DNA of 64,000 nucleotides, from positions 583,451-647,450 of the forward strand of contig NC_090016.1 in assembly GCF_036417845.1 (NCBI RefSeq). The letters are read 5' to 3'. The position numbers and the translations under genes are program-made. Shown in pieces: positions 10,101 through 22,100 of the stretch. This DNA is from Apteryx mantelli (lineage: Eukaryota > Chordata > Aves > Apterygiformes > Apterygidae). Numbering within the stretch: the first letter of the stretch is position 1; the number at the start of each line of letters is the position of its first letter. Under the pieces are notes generated by a model, which was not told where the DNA came from, made no database searches, and worked only from the letters and a program-made list of their open reading frames with translations.

Positions 10101-13100
10101 TGCTGAAACACGCAATAACACACAATGACACGCCAGCACACGCAAGGGTTTCCTCTCTCTTAGCGTGTTCTTGCTGCTCGAGTGGGTGTTGGTGGGCGTG
10201 GAGGCTCGTTGGGGACCAAAATACACTGAAACATGCAATAACATGCAATAACACGCCAGCACACGCAAGGGTTTCCTCTCTCTTAGCGTGTTCTTGCTGC
10301 TTGAGTGGGTGTTGGTGGGTGTGGAGGCTCGTTGGGGACCAAAATATGCTGAAACATGCAATAACACGCAATAACATGCAATAACACGCCAGCACACGCA
10401 AGGGTTTCCTCTCTCTTAGCGTGTTCTTGCTTCTTGAGTGGGTGTTATTGAGCACGGAGGCTCGTTGGGGACAAAAATACGCTGAAACACGCAATATCAC
10501 GCAATAACACGCCAGCACACGCAAGGGTTTCCTCTCTCTTAGCGTGTTCTTGCTGCTTGAGTGGGTGTTATTGAGCACGGAGGCTCGTTGGGGACAAAAA
10601 TACGCTGAAACACGCAATATCACGCAATAACACGCAAGCACACGCAAGGGTTTCCTCTCTCTTAGCGTGTTCTTGCTGCTTGAGTGGGTGTTATTGAGCA
10701 CGGAGGCTCGTTGGGGACAAAAATACGCTGAAACATGCAGTAACACGCAATGGCACGCAATAACACGCAAGCACACGCAAGGGTTTCCTCTCTCTTAGCG
10801 TGTTCTTGCTGCTTGAGTGGGTGTTGGTGGGTGTGGAGGCTCCTTTGGAACCAAAATATGCTGAAACATGCAATAACACGCAAGAACACGCAAGCACACG
10901 AGGGTTTTCTCTCTCTTAGCGTGTTTTTGCTGCTCGAGTGGGTGTTATTGAGCACGGAGGCTCGTTGGGGACCAAAATACGCTGAAACACGCAATATCAC
11001 GCAATAACACGCAAGCACATGCAAGGGTTTCCTCTCTCTTAGCGTGTTCTTGCTACTTGAGTGGGTGTTATTGAGCACGGAGACTCATTGGGGACCAAAA
11101 TATGCTGAAACACGCAATAACACGCAATGACATGCAATAACACGCAAGCACACGCAAGGGTTTCCTCTCTCTTAGCGTGTTCTTGCTGCTTGAGTGAGTG
11201 TTGGTGGGCGTGGAGGCTCGTTGGGGACCAAAATATGCTGAAACACGCAATAACACGCAATAACACGCAAGAACATGCAAGCACACGCAAGGGTTTCCTC
11301 TCTCTTAGCGTGTTCTTGCTGCTTGAGTGGGTGTTATTGAGCACGGAGACTCATTGGGGACCAAAATATGCTGAAACATGCAATAACACGCAATAACACG
11401 CAAGCACACGTATGCATTTTTTTCTCTTAGCATGTTTTTCCTGGGTAATTGGATGTTGGCGGCAGCGGAGCCTGATCGGGGCCCAAAACCCAGCCAAGAA
11501 ACACCCCAAAACACCCCAAATCCTGGAAGAACATGCTTTAACATGCAACAACATGCTCTAACATGCGTGTTGTTTTTTCCTCTCTCTTCCTTAGCGTGTT
11601 TTTCTGTGTTAACTGGATGTTGGCGGCAGCGGAGCCCAATCGGGGCCCAAAACCAGGCTGAAAAACACCCCAAAACACCCCGAATCCTAGAAGAACATGT
11701 TCTAACATGCAACAACACGCTCTAACACGCGTGTTGGTTTTTCTTCTCTCTTCCTTAGCGTGTTTTTCCATGTTAATTGGATGTTGGCGGCAGCGGAGCC
11801 CAATCGGGGCCCAAAACCAGGCTGAAAAACACCCGAAAACACCCCAAATCCCGGAAGAACCCGCTCTAACATGCAACAACATGCTCTAACACGCATGTTG
11901 GTTTTTCCTCTCTCTTCCTTAGCATGTTTTTCCAGGGAAATTGGATGTTGGCGGCAGCGGAGCCTGATCGGGGCCCAAAACCAGGCTGAAAAACACCCGA
12001 AAACACCCCAAATCCCAGAAGAACCCGCTCTAACACGCAACAACATGCTCTAACACGCGTGTTGGTTTTTCCTCTCTCTTCCTTAGCATGTTTTTCCAGG
12101 GAAATTGGATGTTGGCGGCAGCGGAGCCTGATCGGGGCCCAAAATCAGGCCGAAAAACACCCGAAAACACCCCAAATCCCAGAAGAACATGCTCTGACAC
12201 GCAACAACATGCTCTAACACGCGTGTTGGTTTTTCTTCTCTCTTCTTTAGCGTGTTTTTCCATGTTAATTGGATGTTGGCGGCAGCGGAGCCCAATCGGG
12301 GCCCAAAACCAGGCTGAAAAACACCCGAAAACACCCCAAATCCCGGAAGAACCCGCTCTAACATGCAACAACATGCTCTAACACGCGTGTTGGTTTTCCT
12401 TCTCTCTTCCTTAGCGTGTTTTTCCTGGTTAATTGGATGTTGGCGGCAGCGGAGCCCAATCGGGGCCCAAAACCAGGCTGAAAAACACCCCAAAACACCC
12501 CAAATCCCGGAAGAACCCGCTCTAACACGCAACAACATGCTCTAACACGCGTGTTGGTTTTTCCTCTCTCTTCCTTAGCATGTTTTTCCGTGTTAATTGG
12601 ATGTTGGCGGCAGCAGAGCCTGATCGGGGCCCAAAACCAGGCTGAAAAACACCCCAAAACACCCCAAATCCCGGAAGAACCTGCTCTAACACGCTCCGAC
12701 ACGCTCTAACACGCGTGTCCTTTTCCCCCCCCCGCCCTTAGCGTGTGCCTGCTGGGCAACCGGACGCTGGCGGCGGTGGAGGCCTGCGCCAAGACGGAGG
12801 GAGGCCCGGGCCTCCTGCGGGGCCTCTTCTGCCGGGGCCCCCGCTGCGACCCCTACTACAGCCGCAACAACGCCACGGCCCTGCCCGCCGTGCCCGGCCT
12901 GGCCAGCGGCGTCCTCGCCGGTGAGCACGCGTGTCCGTGGGGGGGGGGGCGGGGGGGGCAAGATGGCCGCCGGGGCGGGGCAAGATGGCTGCTGGGGCAG
13001 GGCAAGATGGCTACCAGGGTGGGGCAAGATGGCTGCCGGAGGCGGGTTGTTTCCGCCCCGCCTGTTATATGGGTTGGCGTATGTCAAGATGGCCGCCGGA

Positions 13101-16100
13101 GCGGGGCAAGATGGCTGCCGGGGGCGGGTTGTTTCCGCCCTGCCCGTTACGTGGGTTGGCGTGTGCCAAGATGGCCGCCGTGACGGGACGGTGACCCGCC
13201 TTGACGTACGCCAAGATGGCCGCCGCGGTGGGGGGGTTGACGGTGGCGCGCCAAGATGGCCGCCGCCCTCCCGCCCCCGCGTTGTGGCACGGCCCAAAAT
13301 GGCCGCCACGGGGGGGGGGTGGGCAGGGCAAGGGGACAGTGGGCAGGGCGGTGGGCGGGGCAGAGGGGCAGGTGGGCGGGGCCTCCCAGGCACGAGCAAG
13401 ATGGCCGACGCCCTCCCACATTGCATTGCGGTGCGGTGCAAAATGGCCGCCACAGGGGGGCGGTGGGTGGGGCGAGGGGAGCAGTGGGCAGGGCAAGGGG
13501 CATTGGGCGGGGCAAGGGGGCAGTGGGCAGGGTGATGGGCAGGGCAAGGGGGCAGTGGGCGGAGTGAGGGGCAGTGGGTGGGGCAAGGGGCAGTGGGCAG
13601 GGCAAAGGGGGTGGTGGGCAGGCCAAGGGGCAGTGGGCAGAACAAGGGGAGCAGTGGGCAGGGCAGTGGGCAGGGCAAGGGGCAGTGGGTGGAGCAAGGT
13701 GGAAGTGGGCAGGACAAGGGGGGCAGTGGGCAGGGCGGTGGGCAGGGCAAGGGGGTGGTGGGCGGAGCAAGGGGAGCAGCGAGCAGGGCAAGGGGGGCAG
13801 TAGGCAGGGCGGTGGGCAGGACAAGGGGGCGGTGGGCAGGGCCAGGGGAGCAGTGGGCGGAACAAGGGGAACAGTGGGCAGGGCAGTGGACAGGGCAAGG
13901 CGCAGTGGGCAGGGCAAGGGGATGGTGGGCGGGGCAAGGGGGGCAGTGGGCAGGGCGGTGGGCAGGGCAAGGGGGTGGTGGGCGGAGCAAGGGGAGCAGC
14001 GAGCAGGGCAAGGGGGGCAGTAGGCAGGGTGGTGGGCGGGGCAAGGAGCAAGGGGCGGGGCAAGGGGGCAGTGGGCAGGGTGGTGGGCGGGGCAAGGAGC
14101 AAGGGGCGGGGCAAGGGGCAGTGGGCAGGGCAAGGGGGCAGTGGGCAGGGTGGCAGGCAGCACAAGGGGCAGTGGGCAGGGCGGTGGGCGGGGCCAGGGG
14201 GGAGGGCGAGGTGGGCGGGGCCTCCCGGGGCGCCAACAAGATGGCCGCCGCAGAGAACCTGTGGCCGCGCTACGGGGCGCCGGGCGAGCGGCTGGAGAAG
14301 GCGGCGGCTCCCTCGGTCCCCGCCCCCGGCGGCCTCGGCTCCGCCTACGTCCGGGGCCAGGGCGGCTCCTTCGGCCTCGTCCTCGGCCTCGTCTTCCCCC
14401 TGGCGCCCGGTGAGTCGCGGCCCCGCCCTCGCGGGAAGGGGCCCAGGCGTCCGGGGAAAGGGCCCAGGTGTCCGGGAAAAGGGGCCCAGGCGTCCGGGAA
14501 AGGGGCCCAGGTGTCCGGGAAAAGGGGCCCAGGAATCCAGGAAAAGGGGCCCAGGCGTCCGGGAAGGGGCCCAGGTGTCCGGGAAAGGGCCCAGGCATCC
14601 GGGAAAAGGGGCCCAGGCATCCGGGAAGGGGCCCAGGCATCCGGGAAAAGGGGCCCAGGCATCCGGGGAAGGGGCCCAGGCATCCGGGAAGGGGCCCAGG
14701 CGTCCGGGAAAAGGGGCCCAGGCATCCGGGGAAGGGGCCCAGGTGTCCGGGAAAGGGCCCAGGCATCCGGGAAAAGGGGCCCAGGCATCCGGGGAAGGGG
14801 CCCAGGTGTCCGGGAAAGGGCCCAGGCATCCGGGAAAAGGGGCCCAGGCATCCGGGGAAGGGGCCCAGGCGTCCGGGAAGGTGCCCAGGCATCCAGGAAA
14901 GGGGCCCAGGCATCTGGGGAAGGGGCCCAGGTGTCCGGGTGAAGGGGCCCAGGCATCCGGGAAAGGGGCCCAGGCGTCCGGGAAAAGGGGCCCAGGTGTC
15001 CGGGTGAAGGGGCCCAGGCGTCCGGGAAAAGGGGACCAGGAGTCCCAGAAGGGACCCAGGTGTCCGGGGAAAGGGCCCAGGCGTCCGGGGAAGGGGCCCA
15101 GGCGTCCGGGAAGGGGCCCAGGCCTCCGGGAAAAGGGGCCCAGGCGTCCGGGAAGGGGCCCAGGCGTCCGGGAAGGGGCCCAGGCATCCGGGAAGGGATC
15201 CAGGCGTCCGGGAAAAGGGGCCCAGGTGTCCGGGAGAAGGGATCCAGGCGTCCGGGGAAGGGGCCCAGGCGTCCGGGAGCTGAGGGGCCCCGGCGTCCGG
15301 GCAGGGCTCATGGCCGCCGTCGCTCCGGCTCCTCTCGCCAACCCTCCTCGCTCCGTCCCGGCCGGAACCTTCGGCGCCGTCGCCGTCGCCGCCCTCATCT
15401 GCATCCGGCCCTAAAATTGGCCAGTTTCACCCCAAAATGGGGGCAGGGTGGGGGGAGGGGCGGCAGCCCAGAAACGGGGCAGGAACCTTCCAAAGGGGGG
15501 AACGGGGGGGCCCCAAAAACGGCACTTTTGAGCCCAAAAATCAGGGTCGGAGTCCTAAAAAATGGAAATTTCATCCCCAAAATCGCCAGATGCCCCCAAA
15601 ATGGGCGTTTTTGCCCCAAAAATGCAGGGAGGGACCCCAAAAATGGGAGAATGGGACCCCCAAAAATGTGGGGTGTCGTTTTGGGTGGGTTTGGGGTGTT
15701 TTGGGCATTCTCGTTTTTGGGGGGATTCGTGGGTCCCTGTTTTGGGGGGGTGGGTCCGTTTTGGGGCTATTTCAGGGGATTTTGGGGTCTTCATTCTGGG
15801 GGGGGGTGAGGGAGTTTTGGGGCCCCGTTTTGGGGCAGTTTAGAGGGTTTTGGGGAGGTCTCATTTTGGGGTGGTTTGTGGGGTTTTGGGGGGTCCCGTT
15901 TTGGGTCGATTTGGGGGGTTTTTGGTTGTCCCAGGTGGGAGTCTCATTTTGGGGCGATTTCAGGGGATTTTGGGACTCTCATTTCAGTCCAGTTTGGGAG
16001 GTTTTGGATGTCCGTTTTGGGGCTATTTCGGGGGATTTTGGGGCTCCCATTTTGGGTCGATTTGGGGGGTTTTGGGTGTCCATTTTGGGTCATTTCCAGG

Positions 16101-19100
16101 GTTTTTGGGTGCCTGTTTTGAGGCTATTTCCATGGATTTGGGGCTGTTTGGGGGGGAGGTCCCATTTTGGGTCATTTCCCGGGGTTTTCGGCGCCCATTT
16201 TGGGGCTATTTCGGGGGGATTTGGGTCTCCTCGGGGTGGTGCCCGTTTTGGGGCGGTTCAGGGGGGTTTTGGGGGCGTTTTTGGGGCCGTTTCCGGGCGT
16301 TTTGGGTCTCCTTGACGGGGGCAGACGGAGGCAGCGCCGCCCTGCTGGGCGCCTGCGTCGAGGGCGTCGTCCTGCGCGACAAGTGAGTGTCCCCGACGCG
16401 TCCCCAGCGTGTCCCCAATGTGTCCCCGACATGTCACCGTGTCCCCAATGTCCCCAACGTGTCCCCAATGTGTCACCGTGTCCCGAGTGTCCCCAATGGG
16501 TCCCTGGTGTCCCCGTGTCCCCAACATGTCACCGTGTCCCCAATGTCCCCGATGGGTCCCCCATGTCCCCAACATGTCCCCAGTGTCCCCAACGGGTCCC
16601 TGGTGTCTCCCGACGTCCCCAACGGGTCCCCGACGTCCCTATGTCCCCGATGGGTCACTGCGTCCCCAAGGTCCCCAACAGGACCCCGATGTCCCCAAGA
16701 TGTCACCATGTTCCCCAGTGTCCCCAACAGGTCCCCGATGGGTCCTCGTGTCCCCAATGTGTCACCGTGTCCCCAATGTCCCCAACGGATCCCCAATGTC
16801 CCCATGTCCCCAATGTGTCACTGTCTCCCCAGTGTCCCCAATGGGTCCCTGTTGTCCCCTGACGTCCCTGGTGTCCCCGATGGGTCCCCAAAGTCCCCAG
16901 TGGGTCCCTGTGTCCCCAACGTGTCACCGTGTCCCCAGTGTCCCCAACAGGTCCTCAATGTCCCCCGATGTCCTGATGTCCCCAATGTGTCACTGTCTCC
17001 CCAGTGTCCCCAACGGGTCCCTGTTGTCCCCTGACATCCCCAGTGTCCCCGATGGGTCCCCAATGTGTTACCATGTCCCCAACGGGTCCCCAGTGTGTCG
17101 CTGTGCCCCCAGTGTCCCCAACAGAACCCTGATGTCCCCAATGTGTCACCATGTCCCCAATGGGTCCCCAGTGTCACTGTGTCCCCAACGTGTCACTGTG
17201 TCCCCAAGGTCCCCAATGGGTCCCTGATGTCCCCCAATGTCCCCAATGGGTCCCTGTGTCCCCAACATGTCACCGTGTCCCCAACGGGTCCCTGTGTCAC
17301 CATGTCCCCAATGCATCCCCTACATGTCCCCAATGTGTCACTGTGTCCCCAAGGTCCCCAACGGGTCCCTGATGTCCCTCAATGGGTCCCTGTGTCCCCA
17401 ACGTGTCACCATGTCCCCAACGGGTTCCCCGTGTCACCATGTCCCCAATGTCCCCAACGTGTCCCCTACATGTTCCCAATGTGTCACTGTGTCCCCAAGG
17501 TCCCCAACGGGTCCCTGTGTCCCCAACGTGTCACCGTGTCCCCACCGGGTCCGCAGTGTCCCCCCCAGAGCGTCACCAATGGGTCCCCAAGGTGTCCACC
17601 GTGTCCGTGTCACATCCCCGCGCGCGTCCCCGTCTCGCCGTGTCCCCCCCCTGTCCCAACGTCCCCACACGTCCCCTGCGTGTCCCCTCCCCCCCCCGGC
17701 AGGTTCGGGGCGGCGCTGCGGGGGACGCCGGCCGTGGGGACCCTCGCCTGGCCCTCGCCGGCGGTGGCAGTGCTCGGCGCCGCCGTGGCCTCCCTGGGCG
17801 CCGGCCTCCGCTGCCTGGTCACCGGCCCGGGGCTGCTGCGGGCCCTGGCGCGACTCCGCGCCCTGCCGGGCCTCCACGTGAGCCGCGCGCGTGTCACCTC
17901 CCCGCCGCGCGTCACCTCCCCTCCGCGTGTCACCTCCCCCTCGCGGCATTCGGGGCCTTTCGGGGCATTTCGGGACAATTTAGAGTGTTTTAGGCAGCGT
18001 CGTTGCATGGGGAACGTCTCCCTGCCTTCTCCTGCCACTTTCGGTCTTAGCGTGTTATCACGTGTTGTCGTGTGTTATCGCGTGTTGGGGGTCTTTGGGG
18101 GCCTTTGGGGTGTTTTAGGCAGCGTCGTTGCATGGGCAGCGTCTCCCTGCCTTCTCCTGCCACTTTCGACCTTAGCATGTTATTGCATGTTGGGGCCTTT
18201 GGGGCACTTTAGGGTGTTTTAGGCAGCGTCGTTGCATGGGCAGCGTCTCCCTGCCTTCTCCTGCCACTTTCGGTCTTAGCGTGTTGTCACGTGTTGTCAC
18301 GTGTTGGGGCCTTTGGGGCACTTTAGGGTGTTTTAGGCAGCGTCGTTGCATGGGGAATGTCTCCCTGCCTTCTCCTGCCACTTTCGGTCTTAGCGTGTTG
18401 TCACGTGTTGTCACGTGTTGGGGCCTTTGGGGGCACTTTAGGGTGTTTTAGGCAGCGTCGGTGCATCGGCAACATCTCCCTGCCTTCTCCTGCCACCTTG
18501 GGTCTTAGCGTGTTGTCACGTGTTATCACGTGTTGGGGTTTTGGGGGCACTTTAGGGTGTTTTAGGCAGCGTCGGTGCATCGGCAACATCTCCCTGCCTT
18601 CTCCTGCCACCTTGGGTCTTAGTGTGTTATTGCATGTTGGGGCCTTTGGGGCACTTTAGGGTGTTTTAGGCAGCATCATTGCATGGGCAGCGTCTCCCTG
18701 CCTTCTCCTGCCACTTTCGACCTTAGCGTGTTGTTGCGTGTTGTCACGTGTTATCGCGTGTTGGGGTCTTTCATGGGTTTTTGGGGCTTTTTAGGGCGTT
18801 TTAGGGCTTTTTGGGGCTTTTTAGGGCCTTTCAGGCCACGTCGTTGCGTGGAAAACGTGTCACCGCCCTCCCCCGCCCCTGCCGCTCTTAGCGTGTTATT
18901 GCGTGTTATCGCGTGTTATCGCGTGTTGGGGCCTTCCATGGGTTTTTTGGGCTTTTTAGGGCTTTTTGGGGTGTTTCAGGCCACGCCGTTGCGCGGGGAC
19001 ATCGCGCCGCCCTCCCTCCCCCCCCTCGTGGCCATCGCGTGTCGTCACGTGTTGTCGCGTGTCGTCGCGTGTCATCGCGTGTCGTCACGTGTCGTCGCGT

Positions 19101-22100
19101 GTTGTCACGTTTTATTGCATGTTGTGGCCTTTTGGGGGGCAGGGGGTGGCACAGGGCCACCCACCCCCGTCCTTAGCGTGTCGTGGCGTGTCCTTGTCCC
19201 ACCCCGCAGGTGCTGGCGCCCGGCGAGGACGGCAGGGAACCCGTGTGGGCCCTGGGGCTGACGGCCGCCATCGCCGAGCTGGGCGTCCTCGTGGCCTCCC
19301 TTGACCTCGTGGCGCCCATCTTCTCCGTGTGCGTGGCCGGGGGGGGTGGACACGCGTGGCCGGGGGGGCGGGACGGGCACGTGGGGAGGGCGGGCGTGAA
19401 GGTAGCGTGGGGCAACACGGGTCAACACGCATCGACGGGAGGCCACATGGGTCAACACGGGTCAATACTGGTCCGTGTGGGTCAAGGTGGGTCGTCACAG
19501 GTCAAAGCAGGTCTATATGGGTCAACATGGGCCAACATGGGTCAACGTTGGTCAACACGGGTCAACATGGGCCAACACGGGTCAACGTTGGTCAACACGG
19601 GTCAACACGGGTCAACATGGGTCCACACAGGCCAACCTGGGTCAACATGAGTCAGTTGGGTCAACATGAGTCAACATGGGTCCAGGCAGGTCAACACGGG
19701 TCAACACAGGTCAACGTGAGCCAACATGGGTCAAGGTGGCCCAACATGGGTCAACACAAGTCAACATGGAACAACATGGGTCGAAACAGGTCTATATGGG
19801 TCAACATTGGTCAACATGGGTCAACTTGAGTCCGCATGGGTCAACACAAGTCAACAGGTGTCAACATGGGTCAACATGAGCCAACATGGGTCAACATGGA
19901 TCAACACAGGCCAAAATGAGTCAACACGGGTTGATGTGGGTCAACACAAGTCAACATGGGCCAAGACGGGTCAACTTGGGTCCATGTGGCCCAACACAGG
20001 TCAACACGAGTCAACACGGGACAACATAGGTCCGTATGGGTCAACACGGGTCAAAACAGGTCTATATGGGTCAACTTTGGTCAACAAGGGTCAACGTGAG
20101 TCAACACAAGCCAACACGGGTCAACGTGGACCAACATGGGCCTATAGGGCTCAACACGGGCCAAAACAAGTCAACACAGGTTGATGTGGGTCAACATGGG
20201 GCAACACGGGCCAACATGGGTCAGCACAAGTCAACATGGGTCAACCCAGGTTAATGCTTCTCAACACGGGCCGAAACAAGTCCACACGGGTCAACATGGG
20301 TCCGTACGGGTCAACAGGGCTCAACATGAGTCGACATGGGTCAACATGAGTCAACGGACACCAGCAGAGGTCAATATGGGCCAATATGAGGGAACAGGGG
20401 TCCATACAGGGCAGCAGGAGTCAACATGAGTCAACACAGCTCAGCATAGGTCAATACGGGCCAACATGGGTCAACACGGGTCAACGTGGGTCAACGTGGG
20501 TCAATACAGGCTAACACAGGCCAACATGAGCCAACATGGGTCAATACGGGCCAACACGGGTCAACATGAGTTCACACAAGTCAACATGGGTCAATATGGG
20601 CCAACACGACTCAACATGAGTCAACATGATCCAACATGGGTCAACACGGGTCAACATGGGTCAACATGAGTTCACACAAGTCAACACGAGTCAACATGGG
20701 TCAATATGGGCCAACACAGGTTCACACAAGTCAACATGGGCCAACATGACTCAACATGAGTCAACACGGGTCAACATGGGCCAACACAAGTCAACATGGG
20801 TTCACACAAGTCAACACGGGTCAACATGGGTGAAGATGAGTCAACATGGGTCAACATGGGTCAATACGGGCCAACACGGGTCAACATGAGTTCACACAAG
20901 TCAACACGGGTCAACACATGTCAACATGGGTCAATATGGGCCAACACGACTCGACGTGAGTCAACATGAGTCAACACGGGTCAACACAGGTCAACATGGG
21001 TTCACACAAGTCAACATGAGTCAACGTGGGTCAACATGAGTTCACACAAGTCAACACGAGTCAACATGGGTCAATATGGGCCAACACAGGTTCACACAAG
21101 TCAACATGGGCCAACACGACTCAACATGGGTCAACACGGGTCAACATGGGTTCACACAAGTCAACACATGTCAACATGAGTCAACACGGGTCCACATGGG
21201 TGAAGATGAGTCAACATGGGTCAACACGGGCCAACACAGGTCAATATGGATCAATACGGGTCAACATGGGTCAACATGAGTCAACAGAGGTCAGTATGGG
21301 CCAGCATGGGTCAATATGGGCCAACATTAGTCAACATGGGTCAACATTGGTCAATATGGACCAACATGAATCAACATGGGTCAACACAAGTCAACATAAG
21401 TCAACATTAGTCAACACGGGCCAACATTGGTCAACATGGGTCAATACGGGCCAACACAAGTCAACACGGGTCAAGATGGGTAAACACGACTCAACACGGG
21501 TCAACACAAGTCAACATGAGTCAACACAAGTCAATGGGTCAATACGGGCCAACACGAGTCAACATGGTTCAACATGAGTCAACACGGGCCAACATGAGTC
21601 AACCTGGGTCAACATTAGTCAACACAAGTCAACATGGGTCAATATGGGCCAGCACAAGTCAACACGTGTCAAGATGGGTCAACACGGGTCAACACGAGTC
21701 AACATGGTTCAACACGAGTCAACACGGGCCAACATTGGTCAACATGAGTCAATATGGGCCAACACAAGTCAACATGGGTCAACACTGGTCAACACGGGTC
21801 AACATGAGTCAATACGGGCCAGCATGAGTCAACACAGGTCAACATGGGTCAATGTGGGACAACACAGGTCAATGTCAATTGACCCTGGTGGAGCAGGGGG
21901 GTTGGACTAGATGATCTCCAGAGGTCCCTTCCAACCTCAGTGATTCTGTGATTCTGTGGGTCAACATGGGTCAACACGGGTCAACACGAGCCAACACGGG
22001 ACCATCCGTCCCCCCCCGGCAGGTTCCTGCTCACGTGTTACCTGGCCGTGAACTTGGCGTGTGCCCTGCAGAGCCTCCTGCGCACCCCGACCTGGCGCCC

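Noticed and set aside
9720-12740. CRISPR-like array of regular direct repeats
   Set aside because: Units are 125-164 bp, contiguous with no unique spacers, and related to a neighbouring exon in a vertebrate gene.
17940-19190. 118-bp repeat as an exon-derived array
   Set aside because: It has acceptor-like TTTTAGG and CTTAGC sites and a GGCAGCGTCGTTGCATGGG stretch vaguely like exon 11, but the match is short and the adjoining exon 13 shows no similarity.
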